The notes below the pieces were generated by a model. The model made no database searches. It was given only the letters and a program-made list of their open reading frames with translations, and had not been told where the DNA came from. Position numbers and translations under genes: made by a program. A DNA stretch of 64,000 bases from Salipiger pallidus (GTDB lineage Bacteria; Pseudomonadota; Alphaproteobacteria; Rhodobacterales; Rhodobacteraceae), in NCBI RefSeq assembly GCF_014643635.1, contig NZ_BMJV01000009.1, positions 69,560 through 133,559 of the forward strand, given 5' to 3'. This document shows positions 1-7,969 of this stretch, one piece after another; the first letter of the stretch is position 1; the number at the start of each line of letters is the position of its first letter.

Positions 1-384
1 GACCCGGACCTCCAGACCGGGGTGGCGTTCATGGAAACCCGCAAGGCGCGGCATGAGCCAGTAGAACGCCTCGCAAAGTTGGCAATGCAGGACCAATCCC
101 GCGCCGGAGGGGCCGCCGCGCAGGCGCGTCGTCTCGGCTGCGATATCGGCGAGGGATGCGCTGACAACCTGTCCATAGGCGCGCCCGGCCTCGGTCAGGA
201 AGACGGCCCTGTTGCGACGCTCGAAGAGCCGCAGGCCGAGATCCGCCTCCAGGGCGGCGATCTGCTTGGTCACAGCGGTCTGCGTCAGACCAAGTTCCTC
301 GGCGGCGGCGGTGAAGCTTTCATGTCGGGCGGCCGCTTCGAAGGCAGGAAGACGAGACAACGGTGGCAGCGAACGGCGATCCAT
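1..384 (-). CDS. LysR-family transcriptional regulator, N-terminal part (runs off the window start)
   Basis: The reverse strand reads from an ATG at 384 to the window edge, 128 codons without a stop. The N-terminus is a LysR winged helix-turn-helix (about residues 6-65: SRLPAFEAAARHESF, then TQTAVTKQIAALE and LFERR), of the GcvA-like type. The start of the effector domain follows. The full family length is about 300 residues, so more than half lies outside the window. It is divergent from the EamA transporter gene, the classic arrangement for a LysR regulator controlling its neighbour. The inducer cannot be told from the sequence. Confidence 0.88.
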   Translation of the reverse strand, partial: MDRRSLPPLSRLPAFEAAARHESFTAAAEELGLTQTAVTKQIAALEADLGLRLFERRNRAVFLTEAGRAYGQVVSASLADIAAETTRLRGGPSGAGLVLHCQLCEAFYWLMPRLAGFHERHPGLEVRV

Positions 385-412
385 TCCAAATCCTCATGCA
401 TTGGCGACCCAT

Positions 413-426
413 TCTCATTTTATGAG
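413..426. promoter_or_regulatory. Palindrome in the lysR-eamA divergent promoter region (LysR-box-like)
   Basis: CTCAT-TTT-ATGAG is a perfect inverted repeat at 414-426. With T413 and A425 it fits the T-N11-A form of LysR operators. It lies 30 bases upstream of the lysR start and 27 bases upstream of the likely transporter start. Operator function is inferred. Confidence 0.45.
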
Positions 427-453
427 GGATGCAGCCCGTGGTTTCCATCGCGT

Positions 454-1395
454 ATGGCATGGAAATCTGATCACACCCCACCTTCTGGCGGGACCACGCA
501 CGGCATCATCGCGATCCTCGCGGCGGTTTCGCTTCTGTCCTTCTCTGACGCTTTGGTGAAGATGAGTGGAGACAACTTCGGGCTGGCACAGCTGGTCCTG
601 CTGCGATCGACCGTTGCCGCAGTGCTGCTCGCCGCCTGGCTCGTGCCCATGCATGGCCGGTCGAGCCTTCGTCTCACCCGCCGCGGCTGGGTCTGGGCGC
701 GTAGTCTCTGCCTCGCGGCCATGTGGCTGAGCTATTACGCAGCGCTGCCGGCCATGTCCTTTGCCCTCGCCGCAGCGTGCTACTACACCGCGCCCGCCTG
801 GATGGCGCTGCTGGGGCGCGTCCTGCTGGGGATGACGATCGGTGGGCGCGGATGGACCGCCGTGGCGCTGTCCCTTGCCGGGGTGCTGCTGGCAGTGTCT
901 CCCTCGACCAACACATTCACCCCTCTGCTGCTGCTCCCGTTCACAGCTGCCATCTTCTATGCTCTGGCGGGCCTCATCACCTGGAGCCGGTGCCAGGCGG
1001 AAAGCCCGGGAGCAATGGCCCTGACGCTCAACGTCTGTCTCGTCTGCGTGGCCGCCGCGGCGCTACTGCTTCTCTCGCTCTTTCAGCCGGGCGGCAAAGA
1101 GAGCTTCGTTCTGGCACTCTGGCCAAGGCTCACGCTCGCGGACTGGAGCCTCGCCTTCGGGCTCGGATGTCTCTTGGCAGTGATCGCCACGGCGGTCGCG
1201 ACGGCCTACCGGGTGGCCCCGACGCCGGTCGTTGGTGTCTTCGATACGGCCTACCTGGGCTTCGCGGCCGTCTGGAGCACCGTCTTTTTCGGAGACATCC
1301 CCACGGCTTGGGAAGCCCTCGGGATCGCCCTGATCGCGTGCAGCGCGATCCTCATGAACGGCAGACGACAACAACGGACCGAAAACGCTTGCTGA
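454..1395 (+). CDS. EamA/DMT-superfamily transporter, 10 membrane segments
   Basis: A 313-residue integral membrane protein of the drug/metabolite transporter superfamily. Two EamA halves are visible, with hydrophobic helices from GIIAILAAVSLLSFSDALVK onward and the usual closing segment (ALGIALIACSAILMNGR). The reading frame stays open upstream to base 22, but that stretch overlaps the opposite-strand lysR gene. The ATG at 454 gives the normal family length and a short cytoplasmic N-terminus before helix 1. Such proteins export amino acids or other small metabolites. The substrate is unknown. It is probably controlled by the divergent LysR protein. Confidence 0.85.
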   Translation: MAWKSDHTPPSGGTTHGIIAILAAVSLLSFSDALVKMSGDNFGLAQLVLLRSTVAAVLLAAWLVPMHGRSSLRLTRRGWVWARSLCLAAMWLSYYAALPAMSFALAAACYYTAPAWMALLGRVLLGMTIGGRGWTAVALSLAGVLLAVSPSTNTFTPLLLLPFTAAIFYALAGLITWSRCQAESPGAMALTLNVCLVCVAAAALLLLSLFQPGGKESFVLALWPRLTLADWSLAFGLGCLLAVIATAVATAYRVAPTPVVGVFDTAYLGFAAVWSTVFFGDIPTAWEALGIALIACSAILMNGRRQQRTENAC

Positions 1396-1655
1396 TCCGA
1401 ACGCACAGTTAGGGCTCGGTTCCGGACTTTCGCTGCGCGGCAGAGCCAACCGCTTGCTGGCCCCTCTTGCGGCGAACTGTCGACCTTCCGTCCTGAATCA
1501 GAATGCTGCAGAACTGCCCACTCAAGCAGCTGTTCGCCGCACTTGCGAACCTTGGCGGGGAACCAAGGTCCGCCGTGCGGACGAAGCTGGCATTGTAGAC
1601 GGCGCAGCGCGCCGCTATTGCCCTCTCGCTTTAAAATGCTAGCGGAGGGACAGAC

Positions 1656-2198
1656 ATGCCAAGAATATACCTGATCGGAGCATCGTGCTCGGGCGTCTCG
1701 ACACTTGGCGCGACCCTGTCGGCGCAGATGGGCGTTCCACTGCTGGACGTAGACGACTTCTATTGGATGCCAACAGACCCGCCCTTCACGACAAAGCGCC
1801 TGCCAGAGGATCGGGTCCGCTTGATCCAGCAGCGGCAATCCCAGACGGATGGCTGGGTTCTGTCAGGCTCCTTTGTGGGTTGGGGCGATATCCTGATTGA
1901 ACATGTAGAGATCATCGCCTTCCTATATACACCTACCAAGATACGGCTGCAGCGTCTCGAGCGCCGGGAGGCGCAAAGACATGGTGATCGTATCCTGCCG
2001 GGAGGCGACATGCATGACGGCCATCTGGCATTCCGCGACTGGGCCTCTCGCTATGACGACCCCTCGTTCACAGGACGCAACCTGGCGCAGCATGAACGCT
2101 GGCTCAAGGCACAAGCCGCTCCGGTCCTGAGGCTTGACGGCACACAGCCTGTTGAAGTGTTGGCTGAGGAAGTCACGACCGCGCTGGAACGGCTCTGA
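1656..2198 (+). CDS. P-loop nucleotide-kinase-like protein with no Walker A lysine
   Basis: A 180-residue protein of the adenylate/shikimate-kinase-like P-loop fold. The N-terminal loop is GASCSGVST at residues 8-16, where the usual Walker A sequence would be GxxxxGK[ST]. The lysine position is Val. It is followed by LLDVDDFYW and VLSGSFVGWG. A GGAGGGACAG ribosome site precedes the ATG. From memory, small bacterial relatives of this type often have Thr in place of the lysine, so the change is probably a family trait rather than damage. It stands alone, with no operon partner. Substrate unknown. Confidence 0.7.
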   Translation: MPRIYLIGASCSGVSTLGATLSAQMGVPLLDVDDFYWMPTDPPFTTKRLPEDRVRLIQQRQSQTDGWVLSGSFVGWGDILIEHVEIIAFLYTPTKIRLQRLERREAQRHGDRILPGGDMHDGHLAFRDWASRYDDPSFTGRNLAQHERWLKAQAAPVLRLDGTQPVEVLAEEVTTALERL

Positions 2199-2269
2199 AA
2201 GGCCACGAAGGGTTCGCCCCTGCCTGCGCGAAGGTGGTCTGGCACGACATAGCCCTGCCAGACCTGTGC

Positions 2270-2722
2270 TTAGGTTTTTATACTCAGTGCCGCATTCGGG
2301 AACGGCAACCCGAAGTCATCGACCGCGCGCCGGGAAACTTCCTGAAATCCGAGCGTCCTGTAAAAACGGACGGCTCGTTCATTCTCGGTATAGACCTCAA
2401 GGGACAGTTCGCCCTTCCGTGCCAAGGCATCGGCGATAAGCGTGCGCCCGATACCGTGACCTTGCCAGCCCGGCGCGATGAATATCCCGCCGATGAAACA
2501 TCCCAGAAGGCTGATGAAGCCAACAGCTTCTCCGTCGTGGCAGGCCACAGAAGTCTCCGCCTTCGGCAGATACGTCTCCTCGATCAGCTTGCGCTGTTCA
2601 GTCAGCCTTTTTTCACCGATGAAGGGGTGGGCGTCGAGTGAGGCTTCGAACCAGATGGTCGACAGTGTTTTCAGGTCCGTTGCCGCATCAAAGGGCCGTA
2701 TCACAACGTTCATGTTCTTCAT
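2270..2722 (-). CDS. GNAT-family N-acetyltransferase
   Basis: A GNAT acyltransferase of 150 residues. The acetyl-CoA pyrophosphate loop is seen as APGWQGHGIGRTLI, and the C-terminal strand-helix as LEVYTENERAVRFYRTLGFQ. The frame extends 12 codons further upstream, but the ATG at 2722 follows TTGGAG at normal spacing and begins just before the first strand (MNVVIRPF), so it is preferred. It transfers an acetyl group to an amine that cannot be identified. There are no obvious partners. Confidence 0.85.
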   Translation of the reverse strand: MKNMNVVIRPFDAATDLKTLSTIWFEASLDAHPFIGEKRLTEQRKLIEETYLPKAETSVACHDGEAVGFISLLGCFIGGIFIAPGWQGHGIGRTLIADALARKGELSLEVYTENERAVRFYRTLGFQEVSRRAVDDFGLPFPNAALSIKT

Positions 2723-2831
2723 GAGAACTCCAAAGAAATCATGCAAAAGGGTCGGCATCCATGTGCCGAGCGATGCCGCTACATCCGGGTCAATCGAAGC
2801 CTCTGTGCTTAAATCTCCGTCTGTGTCGGGC

Positions 2832-3107
2832 TTAGAAGTTTCCCCGTGAAGCCTTGGGCAGGATCAGTTTCTCGAGCGTCAGATCAGACACCACCCGCCG
2901 CAGCCTCACGTTCTCCTCAAGCTCCTTGAGCCGGCGAAAGTTGCGCCCGGGTCATCCCACCATAGTTTTCCGCCATCGGTAAGAGGTATGCTGCGAAATC
3001 CCGATCTGGCGCACCGCATCGGCCATCGACAGGCCCTGGCCGTGCAATACATCGACCTGCCGCAGCTTGATGACAATGTCTTCCGGCTGCTCTCGCTTTC
3101 CAGCCAT
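2832..3107 (-). pseudogene. IS3-family transposase OrfA, degraded
   Basis: The reverse strand from an ATG at 3107 reads an IS3-type OrfA start (PEDIVIKLRQVDVL, MADAVRQIGISQHTSYRWR) and hits a TGA at 2952-2954. After that frame break the family's coiled-coil end is recognisable in another frame (RRLKELEENVRLRRVVSD, LEKLIL, ASRGNF), ending at a TAA at 2832. At least one frameshift or small deletion has destroyed the gene. No OrfB is present. It marks an old insertion between the acetyltransferase and fic. Confidence 0.8.
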
Positions 3108-3454
3108 TCCGTAGCCCTCCTGTTCACCCAAATCCCATCAGATTTCCCACTTCGTGGGCGGACCACTTCAAAGGGGCTGGCTCAGACACTGATGGAACAC
3201 CCTTCTGCCGCCAGCAGGATGATCAAAGCTATCAGCTCATCAGGGAGTTGGCGTCAGCAACCAAGCGGGCAGGCGTCTTGGAAACCCCGGTAGCCACGAT
3301 AGTGAGGAACCTGAAAGAGAGCCCCGATCCAACTACGCTATAGGTCATCAAGACTGCATGACACTGTCACTCTGACACGAGTGCAACATAGAACCTGTGC
3401 TTTGCGAAGAAGTCTGCCCAGTCCAGCCCTCGAAGCAATCACCAGCTCAAGACA
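3108..3454. other. 347-base stretch between the IS3 remnant and fic; possible gene tail
   Basis: No intact gene. A plus-strand frame from about 3200 to a TAG near 3343 reads DDQSYQLIRELASATKRAGV, then LETPVATIVRNLKESPDPTTL and the stop. This looks like a protein-coding C-terminus, but I cannot name the family. It has no start or upstream domain, so it is probably the tail of a gene truncated by the neighbouring insertion. The rest shows nothing I can interpret. Confidence 0.3.
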
Positions 3455-4525
3455 CTACCAATTCAGTCGATAGCGCGTTGAGCGACCACCTTCGGAAGAG
3501 CGTCTCAAAACGCCGCGGCGTTCCAGTTCGGCCAGATCGCGGGTTGCCGTTGCCGGGGAAACCCTTGCAATCTTGCCATAGGGGCCGGCAGAGATGCCGA
3601 GATCGACCCTGTCTTCACCATCCTTGAAAAGCCGCTCGAGCACGCCGCGCGCCCTTGCAGGCAAGTCCGGATACACACGGAAGAACGCGTTGCGCCGAAC
3701 GAGGAAACGCGCTTCGCTTTCGGCCTCCGTCACACCACCCTCTAGCTTTTCGAGCAGCCAGAGCACGAAGGGTGTTGCGTCGATCACGTCTCCCACCACC
3801 TCGCGCCCGGCCTGAAGCGCAGCATAATAGCCGCGCTTGTCGCGTTCGATCTGCCTGGAGAGAGAGAAGGGCAGCGCGCCTTCCAGGGCAAAGACATGTT
3901 CCATGATGGCGCGGCCGATTCTTCCGTTGCCGTCCGAGAACGGGTGGATGGATTCGAACCAGAGGTGCGCAATGGCCGCGCGCAGGGGCAGGGGCTGCCG
4001 GTCGGTTTCGAGCCACTCCAGAAACGTTTCCATTTCGTTTGCCATGCGTTCGGGCGGTGGCGCGCTGTAGAGCACATCCTCCCGGCGTCCGCGCGGGCCG
4101 CGTACGATCTCCATGGGAAAGCTGCGCCACTGGCCCCTGTCTTCCACCTCGATGCCATGAAAGAGAAGCGCGTGCCAGCGATGCAGGGTCGCAGCCGTCA
4201 GGGGAGCCGTGCCGGCGCGGGCCTCCAGCATCAGCTCGGCAATCGCGTCGCTGCGACGCTGAGGCATGGCCTGCCGATGAGCGAGGGACGCGACAACCGA
4301 GGCCTCGATTTCATCGGGCGCAAGCGGTGCGCCTTCGATGCTGAAACTGGCGAGCGCTTCGCCGGTGATGGCCCGCAAGAAGATCTCGGCGCGCTCATCG
4401 GAAGCAAGGCCGGCATGCAGCCCGCCGATGGTGCCAAGGCGCGCCATGACCCGGGCGAGAGGAGCCTCGCTCTTGGCGGGGTCGTGTCGGAAGCGTGGCC
4501 AAGCGGAAGTGTTCCAGATCTGCAT
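3455..4525 (-). CDS. Fic-domain protein (AMPylator family) with N-terminal inhibitory motif and C-terminal winged helix
   Basis: A 356-residue Fic protein. The catalytic loop HPFSDGNGRIGR is intact (residues 194-205) and its His, Asp/Asn and Arg residues are all present, so it should be active in AMP or other nucleotide transfer. The N-terminal region starts in the style of DUF4172 (IWNTSAWPRFRHD). It carries SFSIEG, which matches the [S/T]xxxE[G/N] motif whose Glu blocks ATP binding in autoinhibited Fic proteins. The C-terminus (about 300-356: IARVSPATATRDLAELERRG) looks like a winged helix. A TTG 12 codons upstream is open, but it lies inside the palindrome at 4539-4583, so the ATG at 4525 is preferred. 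No antitoxin gene is adjacent. Confidence 0.9.
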   Translation of the reverse strand: MQIWNTSAWPRFRHDPAKSEAPLARVMARLGTIGGLHAGLASDERAEIFLRAITGEALASFSIEGAPLAPDEIEASVVASLAHRQAMPQRRSDAIAELMLEARAGTAPLTAATLHRWHALLFHGIEVEDRGQWRSFPMEIVRGPRGRREDVLYSAPPPERMANEMETFLEWLETDRQPLPLRAAIAHLWFESIHPFSDGNGRIGRAIMEHVFALEGALPFSLSRQIERDKRGYYAALQAGREVVGDVIDATPFVLWLLEKLEGGVTEAESEARFLVRRNAFFRVYPDLPARARGVLERLFKDGEDRVDLGISAGPYGKIARVSPATATRDLAELERRGVLRRSSEGGRSTRYRLNW

Positions 4526-4538
4526 GAGGGGATTGATC

Positions 4539-4583
4539 GCTATATTCGCATCAAAAAGCAATGTTTTGTGATGAGAATATAGC
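4539..4583. promoter_or_regulatory. 15-base inverted repeat upstream of fic, probable operator
   Basis: GCTATATTCGCATCA (4539-4553) and TGATGAGAATATAGC (4569-4583) are inverted copies with one mismatch, separated by 15 bases. They end 13 bases before the fic ATG. A Fic protein with a winged-helix C-terminus next to such a repeat suggests autorepression. That is inference. Confidence 0.55.
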
Positions 4584-4849
4584 CTTTATTCCCCTCAACA
4601 ATTTTGAGGAAGCCCAATGAAGGGGGGTCGCGAACCCCCTCAGCCTGCGTCCACATCCGAGGGAGCGCGTCACGGTTGCTGATGGTGTCGACGAGCGCCG
4701 CCACGGCCAATGCAACCTCGTCATCGTGGGGCAGGGGGCCGTGACCGGTTTTGCCATCTGCTGGCGTTGCGCCACGAAGGCCAGTAAATCAGGGACAGCA
4801 CCGTGCCGCGGACAGGCGCATCTTGCGTGCCGCCAAACAGGTTTCGGTG
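4584..4849. other. Intergenic stretch between fic and lacI
   Basis: About 270 bases. A G/C hairpin (AGGGGGG-TCGCGAA-CCCCCT) lies near 4620-4640. A reverse-strand frame reads LPHDDEVALAVAALVDTISN, then RDALPRMWTQAEGVRDP, which looks protein-like but lacks a start and a recognisable family. It may be a gene remnant. No intact gene is supported. Confidence 0.25.
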
Positions 4850-5908
4850 TCAGATCGACGCCCGAGCAATAAGCCGCGGCTGCAGTTCGAGATGCTCGAC
4901 GGGGGCTTTACGGTTCTTGAGGCGGCGCAGCATCATTTCCGCAGCCTCACGCCCCACGAGATAGTTGTCGATCTCTGCGGTGTACAGAGGCGGCGCGGTC
5001 ATCTCGGAGATCGCAGTGTTGTCAAAACCGCTGATCGCGAAGTCTTTTGGCACCTGAAGCCCCATGCGCTGTGCCATTGAAAGCGCACCGATGGCCAGCG
5101 TGTCGTTGCCGCAAATGATGGCAGAGGGACGGACGGCCTCGGGTAGGCTCATCAGTCGTCGCAAGCTGTCTGCACCAAACTGCAACGTTCCTTCACCGAT
5201 TAGCACCTGATCTTCGGGCAGGGGGGCGGCAGCCTCTGCGAGGGTCTCGCGCACCCCTCGCAATCGGTCGGCCACACGCGAATTGCCCTCGACGTTCTGA
5301 AAGATCAGAGCAAAGCGGCGGTGACCGGCCTCCAGGTGCGCGCGGGTGAGCTGCGCAAAGATCTCGTCATGGCGAAAGCCCACGGTCGGATGGTCCAGCC
5401 CTGGATCGTAGATGTAGCTCAGCACATGCGGTGTGCGATGCGCCCTGAGCAGCCGGAACAGCGTATCGGGATAATCGCGCCCCACGAGCATGATGCCTTC
5501 GACGCCATGTTCGAGCATGGCTCGCACCTCGGTCAGCGCAGCCTCGCCGCAGTAGCGCGAACAGCCAAGGAACAGCGTGTAGCCATGCGGTGACAGCCCG
5601 TCCTGCAGCCCGAGCACCTGCCGGGCGAAGATCTCGTTGTCGAGCGTGGGAATCACCGCGCCGAGGATCCTCGTCCGCGCGCTGGCCAGGGCGCGTCCCG
5701 CCGCATTGGGCACCCAGTTCAGCTGTTCCGCGGCTTTGAAGATCCGGCTCCGCATCGCCTCGCTGACGCGGTCTGGATTGTTGAACGCACGCGACACCGT
5801 TGCGGTTGAAACCCCTGCGAGTTCGGCGACTTGACCAAGGCTTGCACTGGACTGCCCGGTGCGTCTGCGGCGGCGTTTCGGGGGATTTGGATCGTCGGTT
5901 GCAGCCAT
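4850..5908 (-). CDS. LacI-family transcriptional regulator
   Basis: A 352-residue repressor. A basic N-terminal extension precedes the helix-turn-helix and hinge (residues about 22-70: VAELAGVSTATVSRAFNNP, then NAAGRALASARTRILGAVIP). The periplasmic-binding-protein-like effector domain follows to the end (ICGNDTLAIGAL, ISGFDNTAISEMTAPPLYT). It is divergent from the PfkB kinase gene, with a perfect LacI-type operator between them at 5999-6012. It should therefore repress both itself and the catabolic TRAP operon until a sugar or sugar acid is present. The inducer is not known. Confidence 0.92.
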   Translation of the reverse strand: MAATDDPNPPKRRRRRTGQSSASLGQVAELAGVSTATVSRAFNNPDRVSEAMRSRIFKAAEQLNWVPNAAGRALASARTRILGAVIPTLDNEIFARQVLGLQDGLSPHGYTLFLGCSRYCGEAALTEVRAMLEHGVEGIMLVGRDYPDTLFRLLRAHRTPHVLSYIYDPGLDHPTVGFRHDEIFAQLTRAHLEAGHRRFALIFQNVEGNSRVADRLRGVRETLAEAAAPLPEDQVLIGEGTLQFGADSLRRLMSLPEAVRPSAIICGNDTLAIGALSMAQRMGLQVPKDFAISGFDNTAISEMTAPPLYTAEIDNYLVGREAAEMMLRRLKNRKAPVEHLELQPRLIARASI

Positions 5909-5998
5909 GGTTTATGGGGGCCTTCTTGAATTTGGGCGCGAGTATGCACGGGCCGTGCGGCATGAAAAGAAAAAGGTTGACCGCTCGCCATGCAATTT

Positions 5999-6012
5999 TG
6001 TAAGCGCTTACA
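5999..6012. promoter_or_regulatory. LacI-family operator TGTAAGCGCTTACA
   Basis: A perfect 14-base palindrome with the central CG that is characteristic of LacI/GalR-family operators. It lies 33 bases upstream of the kinase start and 90 bases upstream of lacI, so one site can control both divergent genes. Confidence 0.85.
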
Positions 6013-6045
6013 TCGGAGGAAGCAAGCCAAGGGAGGATGCCAAAC

Positions 6046-6945
6046 ATGCTTAACGTATTCGGCTCCATCAATCTGGACATCATCTGCGACACGCAGCGGG
6101 TTCCGGGTCCCGGCGAGACCCTCGCGGCGCGGTCCATGCGTCGCATGGCCGGTGGCAAGGGCGCCAATCAAGCGGTTGCCGCAGCCCGTGCCGGTGCCGG
6201 CCTGCGCATGTTCGGGATGGTCGGGCACGATGACGGTGCCAGCCTTGCCCTTGCCAACCTGCGCGCGGCCGGGGCGGACGTTTCGGGCGTGGGCACTGCC
6301 GACAGCGTTCCCACCGGCACTGCCATCGTCATGGTCGAGGATAGCGGTGAGAACCGCATCCTGATCGATGAGGGTGCCAACGGCTGCCTGACCGCCGACA
6401 TGCTGACCGGCCTTGGGGCGCGGGACTGGCTTGTGCTGCAACTCGAGGTGCCTGCGGATGTCACCCGCGGCGTGGTGGCCCGCGCCGCCGCCGCCGGGGC
6501 ACATGTGCTGCTGAACCTCGCGCCCGCCGCCTCCGTGGACCGGGCTACGCTGGAACAAGTGCGCCTGCTGGTGGTGAACGAGACCGAGGCGCAGTTCCTG
6601 GCCAGCAGCCTTGGCTGCGCGCCGGACGCAAGGGCGCTTTCGGGCGCTCTTGGCAACACCGTGCTGCGCACTCTCGGGGCTGAGGGCGCCGAGGCCTTTG
6701 GCCCGATGACGGCAGGGCAGACCGTGAGTGTTCCCAGCCCGCGCATCCGTCCACGCGACACGACCGCCGCCGGCGACACTTTCATCGGATACCTCGCGGC
6801 AGCGCTCGAGGGCGGGGTTTCCTTGCCCGATGCCATGGCGCGGGCGGCCCGGGCCGCCGCGCTGACCTGCCTGAGCGCTGGCAGTCAGGATTCGATCCCC
6901 GATGCTCATGCGGTGGACGCCGCAGATTTTGAACTCAATGCCTGA
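6046..6945 (+). CDS. PfkB-family carbohydrate kinase (ribokinase-like)
   Basis: A 299-residue sugar kinase. Both PfkB signatures are intact: the N-terminal substrate-side GGKGANQAVAAARAG and the C-terminal anion hole/catalytic DTTAAGDTFIG, whose Asp is the base. Overall order is closest to ribokinase. Two in-frame ATGs exist. The one at 6037 touches the GGGAGG sequence, while the one at 6046 sits 9 bases beyond it and is taken as the start. It is the first gene of the LacI-controlled operon, so it probably phosphorylates the imported sugar acid or a breakdown product. Confidence 0.88.
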   Translation: MLNVFGSINLDIICDTQRVPGPGETLAARSMRRMAGGKGANQAVAAARAGAGLRMFGMVGHDDGASLALANLRAAGADVSGVGTADSVPTGTAIVMVEDSGENRILIDEGANGCLTADMLTGLGARDWLVLQLEVPADVTRGVVARAAAAGAHVLLNLAPAASVDRATLEQVRLLVVNETEAQFLASSLGCAPDARALSGALGNTVLRTLGAEGAEAFGPMTAGQTVSVPSPRIRPRDTTAAGDTFIGYLAAALEGGVSLPDAMARAARAAALTCLSAGSQDSIPDAHAVDAADFELNA

Positions 6946-6958
6946 CCGGAGACGAGAC

Positions 6959-7969
6959 ATGGCTGAAGCCAACCGCATCTTGGTGAACACCGAACAGTTC
7001 GCCCCCAATGATCCGATCTTCGCGCCGCTGCGCGAGGCGGGCTACGATGTCCGCGTCAACGAGACCGGCCTCCTGCCGACCGAAGACCAGCTGATCGAGC
7101 TGCTGAAGGACGGCGTCGTCGCCACCATCGCTGGGGGCGAGCCCTACACCGCGAAGGTGCTGGAAAGCGCCCCTGACCTGAAGATCATCGCGCGCTGGGG
7201 CGTCGGCTTCGACAAGGTCGACACCGCTGCCGCGACCGGCGCCGGCATTCCCGTGGCCATGGCCTTCGGCACGAACCACGAAAGCGTGGCGGAATACGCC
7301 TATGCCATGGCGCTGTCCCTGGCCTGCCGTCTCGGGCCGCGTGACGCCATGGTGCGCGGTGGCGCCTGGACCTTCGACGGCTTCCACGCCGGCATGTGGG
7401 GCCGCACCGCCGGTGTCATCGGCCTCGGCCGGATCGGTGGAGCCTTTGCCCGCCGCTGTCAGGCGGCGCAGATGACCATTCTCGTGCATGATCCTTATGC
7501 CACGCCCGAGCAGCTGGCCGAGCTGGGCGCGCGTTCGGTGGATCTCGACGAGCTCTTCACGCAGGCCGACGTGATCTCGGTGCACGCCCCGTCGACGCCG
7601 CAGACCCGCCACACGGTCAACGCCGCGCGGCTGGCGCAGATGAAGCCGGGCGCGATCCTAGTCAACACCTCGCGCGGGCCGCTCATCGACGAGGCCGCGC
7701 TGTGCGATGCGCTGGAAAGCGGCCACCTCGGTGGGGTCGGCCTCGACGTCTTCGAGACCGAGCCGCTGCCCGCCGGCAGCCGCCTGCGCAGCTTCGACAA
7801 CGTGCTGCTGTCGCCGCACGTGTCGGGCATGGACGAGATGGCGCGTCAGCGCGTCACCGAGCGTTGCATGCAGTCGATCCTGTCCTGCCTCGAGGGGGAC
7901 GTGGAAAGCCTGCGTCCGTACCTCGCCAACCCTGATTTCCTCTCCCAAAAGACCGGAGCTTCCGCATGA
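6959..7969 (+). CDS. D-isomer-specific 2-hydroxyacid dehydrogenase (SerA/phosphoglycerate dehydrogenase type)
   Basis: A 336-residue NAD-dependent dehydrogenase. The Rossmann motif GLGRIGGAFARRC is seen near residue 155. The catalytic set is present: Arg in NTSRGPLIDE, Glu in LDVFETEPLP, and His in LLSPHVSGMDEMA. It oxidises a D-2-hydroxyacid or reduces the 2-keto acid. The ATG at 6959 lies 13 bases after the kinase stop. The gene ends by overlapping the next start (ATGA), showing translational coupling with the DapA-family lyase. Confidence 0.9.
   Translation: MAEANRILVNTEQFAPNDPIFAPLREAGYDVRVNETGLLPTEDQLIELLKDGVVATIAGGEPYTAKVLESAPDLKIIARWGVGFDKVDTAAATGAGIPVAMAFGTNHESVAEYAYAMALSLACRLGPRDAMVRGGAWTFDGFHAGMWGRTAGVIGLGRIGGAFARRCQAAQMTILVHDPYATPEQLAELGARSVDLDELFTQADVISVHAPSTPQTRHTVNAARLAQMKPGAILVNTSRGPLIDEAALCDALESGHLGGVGLDVFETEPLPAGSRLRSFDNVLLSPHVSGMDEMARQRVTERCMQSILSCLEGDVESLRPYLANPDFLSQKTGASA

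Noticed and set aside
22-453. N-terminal extension of the EamA transporter frame.
   Set aside because: It overlaps the opposite-strand LysR gene, whose helix-turn-helix is unmistakable. The family length is met from 454.
5719-7008. A 429-residue reverse-strand open frame across the LacI/kinase junction.
   Set aside because: It is antisense to the PfkB kinase and out of frame with the LacI gene, both of which have intact motifs.
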